Shown in pieces: positions 35,184-43,811 of a stretch of 64,000 nucleotides of DNA. A program made the position numbers and the translations under genes. A model generated the notes under the pieces. That model ran no database searches. It was not told where the DNA came from and worked only from the letters and a program-made list of their open reading frames with translations. Numbering within the stretch: the stretch's first letter is position 1; each line of letters begins with the position of its first letter. This stretch comes from Bacillota bacterium (GTDB taxonomy: Bacteria > Bacillota > UBA4882 > UBA8346): positions 40,359-104,358 of the forward strand of contig JAFABB010000038.1 in assembly GCA_023426245.1 (NCBI GenBank). The letters run 5' to 3'.

Positions 35184-35674
35184 AGCCTATCCATCCACGA
35201 TTTATTAGTCATTACTTCGCTTTTTTTCGAAAATTTCCTTTGGTAGGCCAGCATTTTTAAAAAGAATTCAAATGTTCCAAAGCAGCAGTATATATTCTGC
35301 CCTTCTTTCCAGAATCCATGAGGTCCCTTGGGTATGGTTCGAACAAAATCAAGGCTGTGAGCATCACTGCTTTGAATTTTAAAACTCCGCTTCATTTATT
35401 ATATTTTAGGTTTGAAAATGTTCATTCTCATGCTGCGCATTATAGTTTTCAAGATTCAATAGATTGGTAATGAAGAACTTCTTTCTCCATCGCATTCCAC
35501 GTCATGGTTTTAATGGTTCAAACAGGTTTAAAATGGTTCACTTTTGTGCTATAATGAAAACATCTTCTTCCAATGGAATACGGTTCTTCAACCCGATTCG
35601 TTCTATTATAGGTATTGCTAATCGTCTTTTTCGAATCGTGGTTTAATATAAAAACAGATAGGAGTGTAATATCA
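35184..35674 (+). promoter_or_regulatory. kduI promoter with upstream direct repeats; otherwise empty gap
   Basis: TTTAAA (35527-35532), 17-bp spacer and extended -10 TGCTATAAT (TATAAT 35550-35555) drive kduI. AATGGTTCA occurs twice, at 35512-35520 and 35532-35540, exactly 20 bp apart and overlapping the -35, which suggests an activator site. In the left part (35184-35395) a minus-strand ORF into cbiG has no ribosome site; I see no gene there. Confidence 0.6.
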
Positions 35675-36502
35675 ATGGAAGTTAGAAATGCCGCCAACCC
35701 CAGAGAAGTATGCAACTACGATACCGACAGGTTGAGAGAAGAATTTTTAATTCAAGATTTGTTTAAGCCCGGAGTCATAAAGATGGTCTATAGCCATATT
35801 GACCGGATTATTACCGGCGGAGCTTGTCCGGTATCGTCTCTCCGATTGGAAGGTGAAAAAGAGTTAAGAACAGCTTTCTTTCTTGAACGCCGTGAGATGG
35901 GCATTATCAATGTAGGCCCTCAAGGCACAGTTAGCGTGGACGGAACCAAATACGAACTCAATACCCGTGACGGCCTGTATATTGGAATGGGTGCTAAAGA
36001 AGTGATTTTTACCAGCACGGATTCAAAAAATCCTTCCCATTTTTACTTTTTAAGCACTCCGGCCCATCATCCATATCCAACTCAAAAAATTGAACTCAGT
36101 CAAACCGAAGCCACCCACCTTGGTTCGATTATCGATTCCAATGAACGAACTATCCATAAGTACATCCATCCAAACGGGGTAAAAAGCTGTCAATTGGTAA
36201 TGGGCATGACCCTATTGGAACCCAATAACGTTTGGAACTCTATGCCTTGTCACACTCATGAGCGGCGTATGGAAGTATACTTTTACTTTAATTTGCCGCA
36301 GGATGCAATGATTCTCCATTTGATGGGACAGCCCAGCGAGACCAGACATATCATTATGCATAACGAAGAAGCGGTCATTTCGCCAAGTTGGTCCATTCAT
36401 GCCGGTGTAGGAACTAAAAACTATACCTTTATCTGGGGTATGGCCGGTGAAAATCAAACCTTTGGCGATCAAGATCCGGTTGCAGTGGGAGATTTACGAT
36501 AA
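35675..36502 (+). CDS. kduI: 5-keto-4-deoxyuronate isomerase
   Basis: 275 residues (E. coli KduI 278). Converts 5-keto-4-deoxyuronate, formed from unsaturated uronates, to 2,5-diketo-3-deoxygluconate. The cupin zinc site is visible: CHTHERRMEVYFYF (two His and Glu) and SWSIHAGVG (His). The start is ATG at 35675 behind AGGAG; the 20-codon extension is not supported. The downstream steps (kduD, kdgK, kdgA) are not in the window. Confidence 0.95.
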   Translation: MEVRNAANPREVCNYDTDRLREEFLIQDLFKPGVIKMVYSHIDRIITGGACPVSSLRLEGEKELRTAFFLERREMGIINVGPQGTVSVDGTKYELNTRDGLYIGMGAKEVIFTSTDSKNPSHFYFLSTPAHHPYPTQKIELSQTEATHLGSIIDSNERTIHKYIHPNGVKSCQLVMGMTLLEPNNVWNSMPCHTHERRMEVYFYFNLPQDAMILHLMGQPSETRHIIMHNEEAVISPSWSIHAGVGTKNYTFIWGMAGENQTFGDQDPVAVGDLR

Positions 36503-36600
36503 AGCGAGATTCAAGACACTGGGGGCTCAGCCTGCTTTCGAGGGTGCTCATTTTCAATGAACGGATTTAACTTCTACAGTGAACAGCCTTTACTCTTAGA

Positions 36601-36639
36601 CCGAAGAAGCCGGCTATTTTTAAAAGCCGGCTTCTTCGG
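36601..36639. terminator. Bidirectional terminator between kduI and LUD gene
   Basis: A perfect 15-bp stem, CCGAAGAAGCCGGCT (36601-36615) with AGCCGGCTTCTTCGG (36625-36639). The LUD gene's last codons and stop lie inside it. Confidence 0.85.
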
Positions 36640-37258
36640 CAACCATAATAATGCTGATTCGACCAGGAAATTTCATTCCGTGATTTACAATCCCAATTGA
36701 ATTACATACTCTAGCTGGGGTTTGGCAATCCATGCATCGCCCTTTTTCCACACATGGAGTGTGATGATTATTTCTCAACGCATTCATGGGCGCAATCTGC
36801 TTCAACCGTTTCAGTGCCTCATCCAAATCATCGACAACTTTATTGGCTCCGGCAATCACAATTACCCTTCGGGGTCCAAAAATAATCCCGGCCACCCGGT
36901 TACCCGAACTATCAATATTCACCAATTCACCCTTACGAGTAATCGCGTTGGTGCTTGTCACCAGGAAGTCGGCCAACATTGATTGGCGATAAATTTCCAC
37001 GGTCTCCTCGAAAGGGACATCCTGATAGCGATCAAAAAAATGATAGTCGCCTTTACGAAAGATATCGACTAATCCCATCTCCCCTATGGTTTCAGAGCCT
37101 CCCACCGCGATGCTGACTCCCAATGGGATCATTCCTAAAACCAAGTTCTTGGCTTGATTCAAGTCTTCCGCATAATGGGCATCATAACCTTTTTGTTCCA
37201 GCAATTCCACCATGTCTCTGGCAATACATTGATAATGCCATTTTTGGTAACGATTCAT
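36620..37258 (-). CDS. LUD-domain (LutC/YkgG-type) protein
   Basis: 212 residues. The family core is visible: SIAVGGSETIGEMGLVD, ADFLVTSTNAITRKGELVNIDSSGNRVAGIIFGP, VIVIAGANKVV. LUD proteins such as LutC take part in lactate oxidation complexes, but LutA and LutB partners are absent. A C-terminal Cys group (CVEKGRCMDCQTPARVC) could bind Zn or Fe-S. AAAGGAAG site. Probably transcribed with the 100-aa gene upstream. Confidence 0.88.
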   Translation of the reverse strand: MNRYQKWHYQCIARDMVELLEQKGYDAHYAEDLNQAKNLVLGMIPLGVSIAVGGSETIGEMGLVDIFRKGDYHFFDRYQDVPFEETVEIYRQSMLADFLVTSTNAITRKGELVNIDSSGNRVAGIIFGPRRVIVIAGANKVVDDLDEALKRLKQIAPMNALRNNHHTPCVEKGRCMDCQTPARVCNSIGIVNHGMKFPGRISIIMVAEEAGF

Positions 37259-37279
37259 TTAGACTTCCTTTATGGAGGT

Positions 37280-37582
37280 TTACTCCCAGCTGCCAAACCA
37301 TAAAAATTGGTTTTGGGGTTCAATCCGGGTAATCAAAAACTTACGGTCATCATAATCACTGACCACAATATAACCGACCTCATAAGGAAACTCACCGGTG
37401 TTAAATTTACCTTTAACACGGATTTTAAGGCCATCGGCATCCTTTTCGATAAATTCAAAACGCTCTTTCATAAAACTCAAAGACTTATATAATTCAAACT
37501 CCAAACGCTCATCTTCAAAAGGCTCTACAATGACTTCAACCGGTATGATTTCATTCCCCGTCGGAATCACTCTCCTTATCAC
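37280..37582 (-). CDS. Unknown small protein
   Basis: Up to 100 residues, not recognised. Mixed alpha/beta character with strands such as EIIPVEVIVEPF, GLKIRVKGKF and EVGYIVVSDY; no signal peptide. The start is uncertain: GTG at 37582, or the GTG at 37570 that abuts AAGGAGA. Ends 21 nt before the LUD gene on the same strand, suggesting co-transcription. Confidence 0.55.
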   Translation of the reverse strand: MIRRVIPTGNEIIPVEVIVEPFEDERLEFELYKSLSFMKERFEFIEKDADGLKIRVKGKFNTGEFPYEVGYIVVSDYDDRKFLITRIEPQNQFLWFGSWE

Positions 37583-37733
37583 TATCCAGAAAATACTTTA
37601 TCCTAGATTCCAGATAGAACGGCCACCCCAGCAATATTTTAGCCTCATAAGAGCTGAAGCGGATGACTGATTCCATTATATCAGCTTTTGGAATTTCCGA
37701 CCAGCAATTCACACACTTAAATCCATTTTCAAA

Positions 37734-39125
37734 TCAACCATTACCCTTTAAATCCCAGCCCGGTAAATATTCTTTGGTATTCTCCAACATCTGGCTGAAC
37801 AGTTCCCGCGCTTGAGATAAATTAACCGTTACCAAGGGATCGTTTACAAAGGCTTCCAATGCCATTTCCCAATCCTTATTCAGCGCCGCTTTTAAAATAG
37901 TCTCTTGATTGAATACTTGGCGAGCCACCAGAGCTTGTACAGCCGGAGGTAATTTCCCAGCCATTACTGGGCGGATACCATTTCCGGAGAATACAGCATT
38001 AGTTTCCACGACAGAACCCAAAGGTACATCAGGCATCTGGCCTTGATTGGGCAGATTTACATTGGTGATATAGTCGCCCAAACCCAATAAAGCTTTGATT
38101 TGCCGAATTCCTTCCTCGCCGGATTGTTCCAATTGGACTTGTTCTGCTCCACTGACCAGTCGCTTACTTTTGGCCGCCAGCTCTTGTTGGTGAGCAATTC
38201 TCCAACTGACCGGAGTTAATTGGAATTTCCAAAAATGAGCCGTTTCCGGGTCTTTTAAATACCAGGGAGGCAAGAATTCCGCTAAATGACGGTCACCGGC
38301 GGCGGCAATCAGCCTATACCGCCTAAAAAGATCAAATTTTACCCGTTGGGCGGAGGTAAAGAAATCATTGATCCAATTTCCGTCATGACCATTCTCAAAT
38401 CCACTCTCATAATAACGCTCAACAAACCGGGTATATAACGGAAACAAGTCCAGCCCTTTATAATTGGCCTTATCAATCCAGGTGAAATGATTGATCCCCA
38501 GCACATTCACGGAAATTTCATCCCGGGCCACTCCATCGAAACCCTCCATAACTTTTAAAGCCTCAGCCAGCAACTTTTGGGTTCCAAATACCTCATGACA
38601 ACATCCGAAAGCCTTAATTTCAGGAAAAATCTCATATAACGTCCGGGTACAAAGAGTCATCGGATTGGTATAATTAATGACCCAAGCCTTTGGAGCATAC
38701 TTTTTGATTTGCTCTGCAAACCCGACGTAAATCGGAATCGTCCGTAAAGCCCGGAGCAAACCTCCGGGGCCAACAGTATCCCCAACCGATTGGTAAATAC
38801 CATATTTCTCCGGTGCATGCACATCGGAAGCCATTTCCCGAAAAGTACCCGGTAAAATTGAAATAATAATAAAGTCAGCTCCGACAAGAGCCTCCTCCAT
38901 GGTTGGGACGGCTTGGTATTCCCATTTTCCCGGAACATCTTTCCGCTTTGACAAGTTATTACCGATGATTTGATTATCATGAGCCGCCTGATTATCTAAA
39001 TCGTAAAGAGCAATTTTACCGCCCAAAACCGGTTCCAGCGCCAGGTCGCTCATAAGCCGCCAAGCCCATCCCCGAGATCCTCCCCCGATATAAGCTATTT
39101 TCAGTTCGTGAGTTTGATCTGTCAT
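37734..39125 (-). CDS. GH4 glycosidase, probable alpha-galacturonidase
   Basis: 463 residues. Rossmann start IAYIGGGSRGWAW (residues 9-21), NAD/Mn chemistry motifs INYTNPM and the Cys-His signature GCCHEVFG (about 175), then NVLGINHFTW. In GH4 this Cys-His motif varies with substrate; CHEV is the form associated with LplD-type alpha-galacturonidases, and context (GH105, kduI) agrees. Cleaves by NAD-dependent redox elimination in the cytoplasm. Last gene of operon 2 (binding protein - MalF - MalG - GH105 - GH4). GAGGTGAT site. Confidence 0.9.
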   Translation of the reverse strand: MTDQTHELKIAYIGGGSRGWAWRLMSDLALEPVLGGKIALYDLDNQAAHDNQIIGNNLSKRKDVPGKWEYQAVPTMEEALVGADFIIISILPGTFREMASDVHAPEKYGIYQSVGDTVGPGGLLRALRTIPIYVGFAEQIKKYAPKAWVINYTNPMTLCTRTLYEIFPEIKAFGCCHEVFGTQKLLAEALKVMEGFDGVARDEISVNVLGINHFTWIDKANYKGLDLFPLYTRFVERYYESGFENGHDGNWINDFFTSAQRVKFDLFRRYRLIAAAGDRHLAEFLPPWYLKDPETAHFWKFQLTPVSWRIAHQQELAAKSKRLVSGAEQVQLEQSGEEGIRQIKALLGLGDYITNVNLPNQGQMPDVPLGSVVETNAVFSGNGIRPVMAGKLPPAVQALVARQVFNQETILKAALNKDWEMALEAFVNDPLVTVNLSQARELFSQMLENTKEYLPGWDLKGNG

Positions 39126-39213
39126 TATGTATCACCTCAAAATTCCTATCAATGAATTGGTTCTTCAGTGAACGGATATCCATTTAGGGCCGTGTCCCCC
39201 GCCTTAGATTAAC

Positions 39214-40272
39214 TTAGGATTCGTTCTTATATTTCAATAATGCAGCCAAAAATGCCAGTATAAGCCCCTGCCCCCAACCTTGAACCCTTTTTTGGGGAAC
39301 CTGTTTGTAGCCTTCCACATCGAGCATGACAGCCGTACCGGCAGATACATTTTTTACGGAGCCGTCCGCCCCGATATTGTTGCAGATACCCTCCCAAGCC
39401 TTTTGAACATATTTACGATGCAAAGGATGGCCGTAGATCACCAAACTGGCCGCTATTCCGGCAGAAGCTGAGGTTTCCAACGCCGAACTTTCATCCGTCA
39501 ACACCGTATGCCATAAACCTTCCTTAGACTGTAAACGGACCAAAGCACTCAATTGATCCCGCAACGAACCATCAATTCTCATAAACATCGGATAAAGGTA
39601 ATTAATGAGTTTCAGGGCTTCAGCCATCGTTAAAGCAGCCCAGGCATTTCCACGGGCCCAAAAAATTCCCGACATGTGATTCTGCTTGATATTATCCCAG
39701 CCATGGTAATATAAGTTGGTGGTTTCATCCTGCAAGAATTCTTCATGCCAATAATACTGATTCAGTCCGTCGTCAACATATTCCTTGTTACCCAGTTTGA
39801 TTCCCATCCGCACCAGAAAATAGGCTGCCATAAACAAGGTATCAGCCCAAGCCTGTTCCGGAAAATCATTATTGGCGGAGACAGTATGTTGAAATACACC
39901 CTCTCCGAATCGGCGCGCTTTAGTCCGTAAATATTCAGCCTTGGCTATCGCCAGGTCCAGATACTTTTGATTATCCGTGGCTTCATAGAGGCTTAATAAA
40001 GTGTGTCCCATGGAAACCGCATTGACAGTAAAAGGCGGTAACCCAACTTCCAAATATTCGTCAACCCACCGCACGAGAAAGTCGCGATATTCCTCATTTC
40101 CCGTTACCTGCCAGGCCTGGCAAACACCATAAAAGCCGACACCACCCGGCCAATCCCAAGTAAAATCGATCTGGGTGGTTCTTCGGACCACAAGGTCGAT
40201 CAACGTCTTGATCTGCTCTTCATCGATGGTTGTAATCCACTCGTCCAATTTGTTTCCCCGCCTTCGTTTCAT
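39214..40272 (-). CDS. GH105 unsaturated rhamnogalacturonyl hydrolase
   Basis: 352 residues, (alpha/alpha)6 barrel. Catalytic Asp context PEQAWADTLFMAAYFLVRMG (about 140) and second site SGIFWARGNAWAALTMAEAL match YteR/YesR. Removes the unsaturated galacturonyl residue left by rhamnogalacturonan lyases. No signal peptide, so cytoplasmic. It follows the MalG gene after about 20 nt that include a CGCGCGCG tract. Confidence 0.93.
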   Translation of the reverse strand: MKRRRGNKLDEWITTIDEEQIKTLIDLVVRRTTQIDFTWDWPGGVGFYGVCQAWQVTGNEEYRDFLVRWVDEYLEVGLPPFTVNAVSMGHTLLSLYEATDNQKYLDLAIAKAEYLRTKARRFGEGVFQHTVSANNDFPEQAWADTLFMAAYFLVRMGIKLGNKEYVDDGLNQYYWHEEFLQDETTNLYYHGWDNIKQNHMSGIFWARGNAWAALTMAEALKLINYLYPMFMRIDGSLRDQLSALVRLQSKEGLWHTVLTDESSALETSASAGIAASLVIYGHPLHRKYVQKAWEGICNNIGADGSVKNVSAGTAVMLDVEGYKQVPQKRVQGWGQGLILAFLAALLKYKNES

Positions 40273-40294
40273 TATGAACCGCCTCGCGCGCGAA

Positions 40295-41137
40295 TTATCC
40301 TTTTAACCCTGAAGTACTGATTCCTTCTACCAAATACCGTTGGAAAATCAAGAATATCACTAAAATCGGCAACAAGGACAGGGTACCCATGGCAAACATC
40401 CCGCCCCAGTCGGTGGCAGTCATCGGATCAGCAAACATCCGCAATGCCAACGACACGGTGTACATTTTCGGTTTGTTCAAATAAAGTAACGGCCCTAAGA
40501 AGTCATCCCATTTCCAATAAAACTGGAAAATCGTAGCCGTAATTAAAGCCGGGGAGAGTAAAGGCAAAATAATATTGTAAAAAATCCGCCAGCGGCCACA
40601 GCCATCCATTTTGGCCGATTCATCAAGTTCAATGGGCAAGCCCCGGATAAACTGAATCATTAAAAAAATGAAGAACGGTACGCCCGTGAACATAGGAACA
40701 ATTAACGGTAAAAAAGTGTTGGTCCAACCGAGTTTGAAAAATAATATAAACTGCGGAATCATGACCACCTGAATCGGAAGCATCATCGTCATCATCATGC
40801 AAGCAAACCAGATCTTCTTCCCGGCAAATTTAATCCTGGCAAATCCGTAGGCCACAATAGCGGATGAAATTACGGTTCCGATAGTTGATAGAATTACATA
40901 ATAAAATGAATTCTTAAAAAAGATCCCAAAAGGAACTCCGCCTACACCCTGCCAGCCCCGGACAAAGTTGTCAAACCGGAACTGTTTGGGTATTAACGAA
41001 GCCGTACCAAAGATTGATTGATTATCCTTGAAAGAACTGAAAATCATCCATAATACCGGATAAATCATAATAATTGCAAATAGGGTAACCGCGATATGAT
41101 AGAAACTTTTTTGGAAAGATTTATGAAGGCCACTCAT
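40295..41137 (-). CDS. Sugar ABC transporter permease, MalG-type (importer 2)
   Basis: 280 residues, six membrane segments, EAA loop DESAKMDGCGRWRIFYNIILPLLSPA (about 185-210), C-terminus YLVEGISTSGLKG typical of the family. Good AAAGGAGG site; begins 3 nt after the MalF stop. No ATPase in the operon. Confidence 0.93.
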   Translation of the reverse strand: MSGLHKSFQKSFYHIAVTLFAIIMIYPVLWMIFSSFKDNQSIFGTASLIPKQFRFDNFVRGWQGVGGVPFGIFFKNSFYYVILSTIGTVISSAIVAYGFARIKFAGKKIWFACMMMTMMLPIQVVMIPQFILFFKLGWTNTFLPLIVPMFTGVPFFIFLMIQFIRGLPIELDESAKMDGCGRWRIFYNIILPLLSPALITATIFQFYWKWDDFLGPLLYLNKPKMYTVSLALRMFADPMTATDWGGMFAMGTLSLLPILVIFLIFQRYLVEGISTSGLKG

Positions 41138-41140
41138 GAC

Positions 41141-42094
41141 TTAATCCTCCTTTGTTTCATAATAAACCCAAGAAGACGAGGATTTAAACAATAATGTTGT
41201 AAAGACAGCGATAATTACTAATAACACCCAGGCCATGGCCGAACCATAACCCATTTGATAAAATTCGAAAGCTTTTTTATAAAGTTGCAATGCATAAACT
41301 AAAGTGCTGTTCATCGGGTCGCCTGCGGGACCGGTAACCACGTAAGCTTGGGTAAAAACGGTAAATCCATTAATAAGCTGCATGACCAAATTAAAAAATA
41401 TAACTGGCGTAAGATGGGGAATCGTAATTTTATAAAACTTCTGCCAAGCGTTGGCCCCATCGATATTGGCTGCTTCATAATAACTGACCGGAATTTGTTT
41501 TAAACCTGCAAGGAATATCAACATTGAAGAACCAAACTGCCATACCGCTAAGATGATTAAGGTCCAAATTGCGGTCTTGGGATTACCTATCCAGGAAGTA
41601 TCCGAATGAATTCCAATGTAAGAAAGCAGGGAATTAATGGCCCCGTCGTTCATAAAAAGCCTTCGCCACATAACCGAGACAGCTACGCTACCTCCCACAA
41701 TCGAGGGTAAATAATAAACCAGCTGATAAATCCGTACACATTTAGCTTTTCTATTAAAGAGCATTGCCACCAGCAGTGCAAAAATCAAACGCAACGGCAC
41801 AGAAACAAATGCATAATGAAAAGTAACTCCCAATGACTTCCAAAACAATTCATCACTTACCATGGCCTTGAAATTGACAATACCGTTAAAAACCGGTTTG
41901 GATAGCAAGTCATAATTGGTAAATGAAAAGTAAAGGGAAGCCAGAATCGGTATTAACGTAAAAGCCAAAAAACCGATTACAAAAGGACCAATAAAAAGAT
42001 AACCCGCAACGTTTTCTGAACATTCGGTCTTTGTTTTACGGGAATCTTGGTGTATCGTTAAAGAATGAAAAAGCTTTTCTTGAGGTTGGGTCAT
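41141..42094 (-). CDS. Sugar ABC transporter permease, MalF-type (importer 2)
   Basis: 317 residues from the ATG behind GGAGG (42094); a 14-codon upstream extension runs into a CGCGCG tract and is unlikely. Six membrane segments (LFIGPFVIGFLAFTLIPILASLYFSF first), EAA loop YEAANIDGANAWQKFYKITIPHL, then TQAYVVTGPAGDP. Confidence 0.92.
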   Translation of the reverse strand: MTQPQEKLFHSLTIHQDSRKTKTECSENVAGYLFIGPFVIGFLAFTLIPILASLYFSFTNYDLLSKPVFNGIVNFKAMVSDELFWKSLGVTFHYAFVSVPLRLIFALLVAMLFNRKAKCVRIYQLVYYLPSIVGGSVAVSVMWRRLFMNDGAINSLLSYIGIHSDTSWIGNPKTAIWTLIILAVWQFGSSMLIFLAGLKQIPVSYYEAANIDGANAWQKFYKITIPHLTPVIFFNLVMQLINGFTVFTQAYVVTGPAGDPMNSTLVYALQLYKKAFEFYQMGYGSAMAWVLLVIIAVFTTLLFKSSSSWVYYETKED

Positions 42095-42125
42095 CTTGAT
42101 AACGCCTCCGCCCATACTATTAAGT

Positions 42126-42143
42126 CGTGCGCGCACGCGCGCA
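42126..42143. repeat. 18-nt alternating purine-pyrimidine GC tract
   Basis: CGTGCGCGCACGCGCGCA, strictly alternating, in the leader before the MalF gene. It contains the palindrome GTGCGCGCAC and can fold as an RNA hairpin. Confidence 0.5.
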
Positions 42144-42201
42144 GCCGGTTACTGATAATACCTACCGAATAACCGGGCTTGAATCTTCCTTCTTTTAACT
42201 T

Positions 42202-42245
42202 GGGCTGTTGCAAAATATTTTTTAAAATATCCTGCAACAGCTCCC
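42202..42245 (-). other. Hairpin between binding-protein and permease genes (importer 2)
   Basis: GGGCTGTTGCA pairs with TGCAACAG(CT)CCC, with inner AATATTTT/AAAATAT. It sits in the 188-nt gap after the binding-protein gene, a likely partial terminator or stabiliser. Confidence 0.6.
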
Positions 42246-42282
42246 GCTTCCGTGAGTGTGTGAAATTATCTATCCAATGAGA

Positions 42283-43572
42283 TTATTTCGTTTTATTGGC
42301 TGACAAAATTTGATTTGCCTGTTTAATAAATTTATCGGCCCCTTCTTTGGGTGAGGTGGTGCCGTATAAAACTTCTTGATCAATGGTGCGGAACACTTTT
42401 AGCACTTCACCAGCGCCTGCCGGATCAGCCGGATCAATCGGACTGGCATGCTTATTGCCAACCTGCTCGATAAATTCAAAGATTTGCTTATTGACAGGAT
42501 CAACCATTCCCTTTAATGCTTCCCGCACGGAAGGCACAATCGGAATACCCCTTTCGGCCAGGAGAACCTTATTGGCTTCAATGTCGTTGGTGAAATAGTT
42601 GATGAATTTAACAGCCTCAGCCTTATTGGCCGAAGATTTGGAAACCGAGAAGAACATCGAAGGCTTGAAATATGTGCCTGGTCTTGAAGCGCCTGCAATC
42701 TTAGGTGCCATTGCAATGGCAACCGGACGATTGGCTGCTGCGGCAAAAGCGACGACCTGATTACTCCAGGTATATTCCAACCAGGACTGTCCTTTGGCGA
42801 AGGGTGATTCCTGGGGAGTGGTATTGACGAATGCTACATCCGGTTTTACCATGACTCCGGCTTTTAAAAGACGTAGTTGCATAGAATAAAACTCAATCAA
42901 CAATTTATCATCTTTAAAGCCTAATGAAGCTCCGGTCTTGGGGTTAAAGAAGGGTTTGCCGGTTTGGCGGATCATATTTTCAAACATGACCCGTGGATCA
43001 ATGGTTGATAAGATTTGAGTTTGGACACCGGTTTTTTTGTAAATTTCAGTACTGATTTTTTCAAAATCAGCCCACGTCCAATCGGCAGTGGGTGCCGCTA
43101 CTCCGGCTTTTTGCAATACAGCCGGATCATAAATGATGGACCAGGCATTGGTACCCAGGTTGATACCATACAACTTGCCATTTACCTTGCCCCCTGAAGT
43201 ATATACATCAGAGACCGTACTTAAATCGATTTTTTTGGATTTCACATACGGTGTTAAATCCAACAATAAATTCTTGCGAGTATATTGACTGATATAAGAA
43301 TAATCTTGTTGAATGATATCCGGTAGGTTATTGGCTGCTGCTTGTGAGCCTAATTTATCCCAATAACCGCCCCAGCCTGTGGTTTCAGTTTCAATGGTCA
43401 CATTGGGGTTTTTGGCCATATACATTTGGACCACTTGAATGGTACGAGCATCGCGGGTTGGATTACCCCACCAACCGAGGCGTAATGTAACCTTGCTCGG
43501 CGCGGCAAAGGTGATGCCTGTCAGGGAAACGACCACCATCAAAAGCAAAAGGATCCGTAAGCCTTTTTTCAT
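42283..43572 (-). CDS. Extracellular sugar-binding protein (importer 2)
   Basis: 429 residues. Signal peptide MKKGLRILLLLMVVVSLTGITFA without a lipobox Cys; family-1 binding fold (LRLGWWGNPTRDARTIQVVQMYMAKNPNVTIE, DIIQQDYSYISQYTRKNLLLDLTPY, GKLYGINLGTNAWSIIYD). GGAGGAG site fixes the start. Linked enzymes suggest an oligogalacturonide or rhamnogalacturonan fragment as ligand (inference). Confidence 0.93.
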   Translation of the reverse strand: MKKGLRILLLLMVVVSLTGITFAAPSKVTLRLGWWGNPTRDARTIQVVQMYMAKNPNVTIETETTGWGGYWDKLGSQAAANNLPDIIQQDYSYISQYTRKNLLLDLTPYVKSKKIDLSTVSDVYTSGGKVNGKLYGINLGTNAWSIIYDPAVLQKAGVAAPTADWTWADFEKISTEIYKKTGVQTQILSTIDPRVMFENMIRQTGKPFFNPKTGASLGFKDDKLLIEFYSMQLRLLKAGVMVKPDVAFVNTTPQESPFAKGQSWLEYTWSNQVVAFAAAANRPVAIAMAPKIAGASRPGTYFKPSMFFSVSKSSANKAEAVKFINYFTNDIEANKVLLAERGIPIVPSVREALKGMVDPVNKQIFEFIEQVGNKHASPIDPADPAGAGEVLKVFRTIDQEVLYGTTSPKEGADKFIKQANQILSANKTK

Positions 43573-43771
43573 TTTAACTCCTCCTAAAGAATATTTTAAC
43601 TCCCTATCTATCATATTAATTTTCAGTAAACATCCTGTAAATACAAAAAAACGTTTTTCTTGTTTAAAAAAAGGATATTATGTTGCATGGAGTAGCTTTA
43701 TCATCATAAGAAGGCAACGAAAACCCTCATATCTGCGGATACGGAGCGTTTTATTGAAACTTCGAGGAAAT

Positions 43772-43802
43772 AAAAGGAACCTCGGGATTTTGGGTTCCTT
43801 TT
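43772..43802 (-). terminator. Terminator after DUF2264 gene
   Basis: AAAAGGAACC (43772-43781) pairs with GGTTCCTTTT (43793-43802). The minus-strand side runs into T's, ending operon 3. Confidence 0.85.
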
Positions 43803-43811
43803 TTCTTTTTA

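Noticed and set aside
35096..35395. 99-codon minus ORF overlapping the start of cbiG (contains SSDAHSLDF, slightly PHP-like)
   Set aside because: No ribosome site, overlaps cbiG in another frame, and the rest does not match a PHP domain.
35184..35400. Cobalamin riboswitch upstream of cbiG
   Set aside because: No B12-box-like segment could be found on the minus strand.
43640..43670. AAAACGTTTT palindrome upstream of binding protein 2 as a LacI/CcpA operator
   Set aside because: It does not match the CcpA site well and no LacI-type regulator is in the window.
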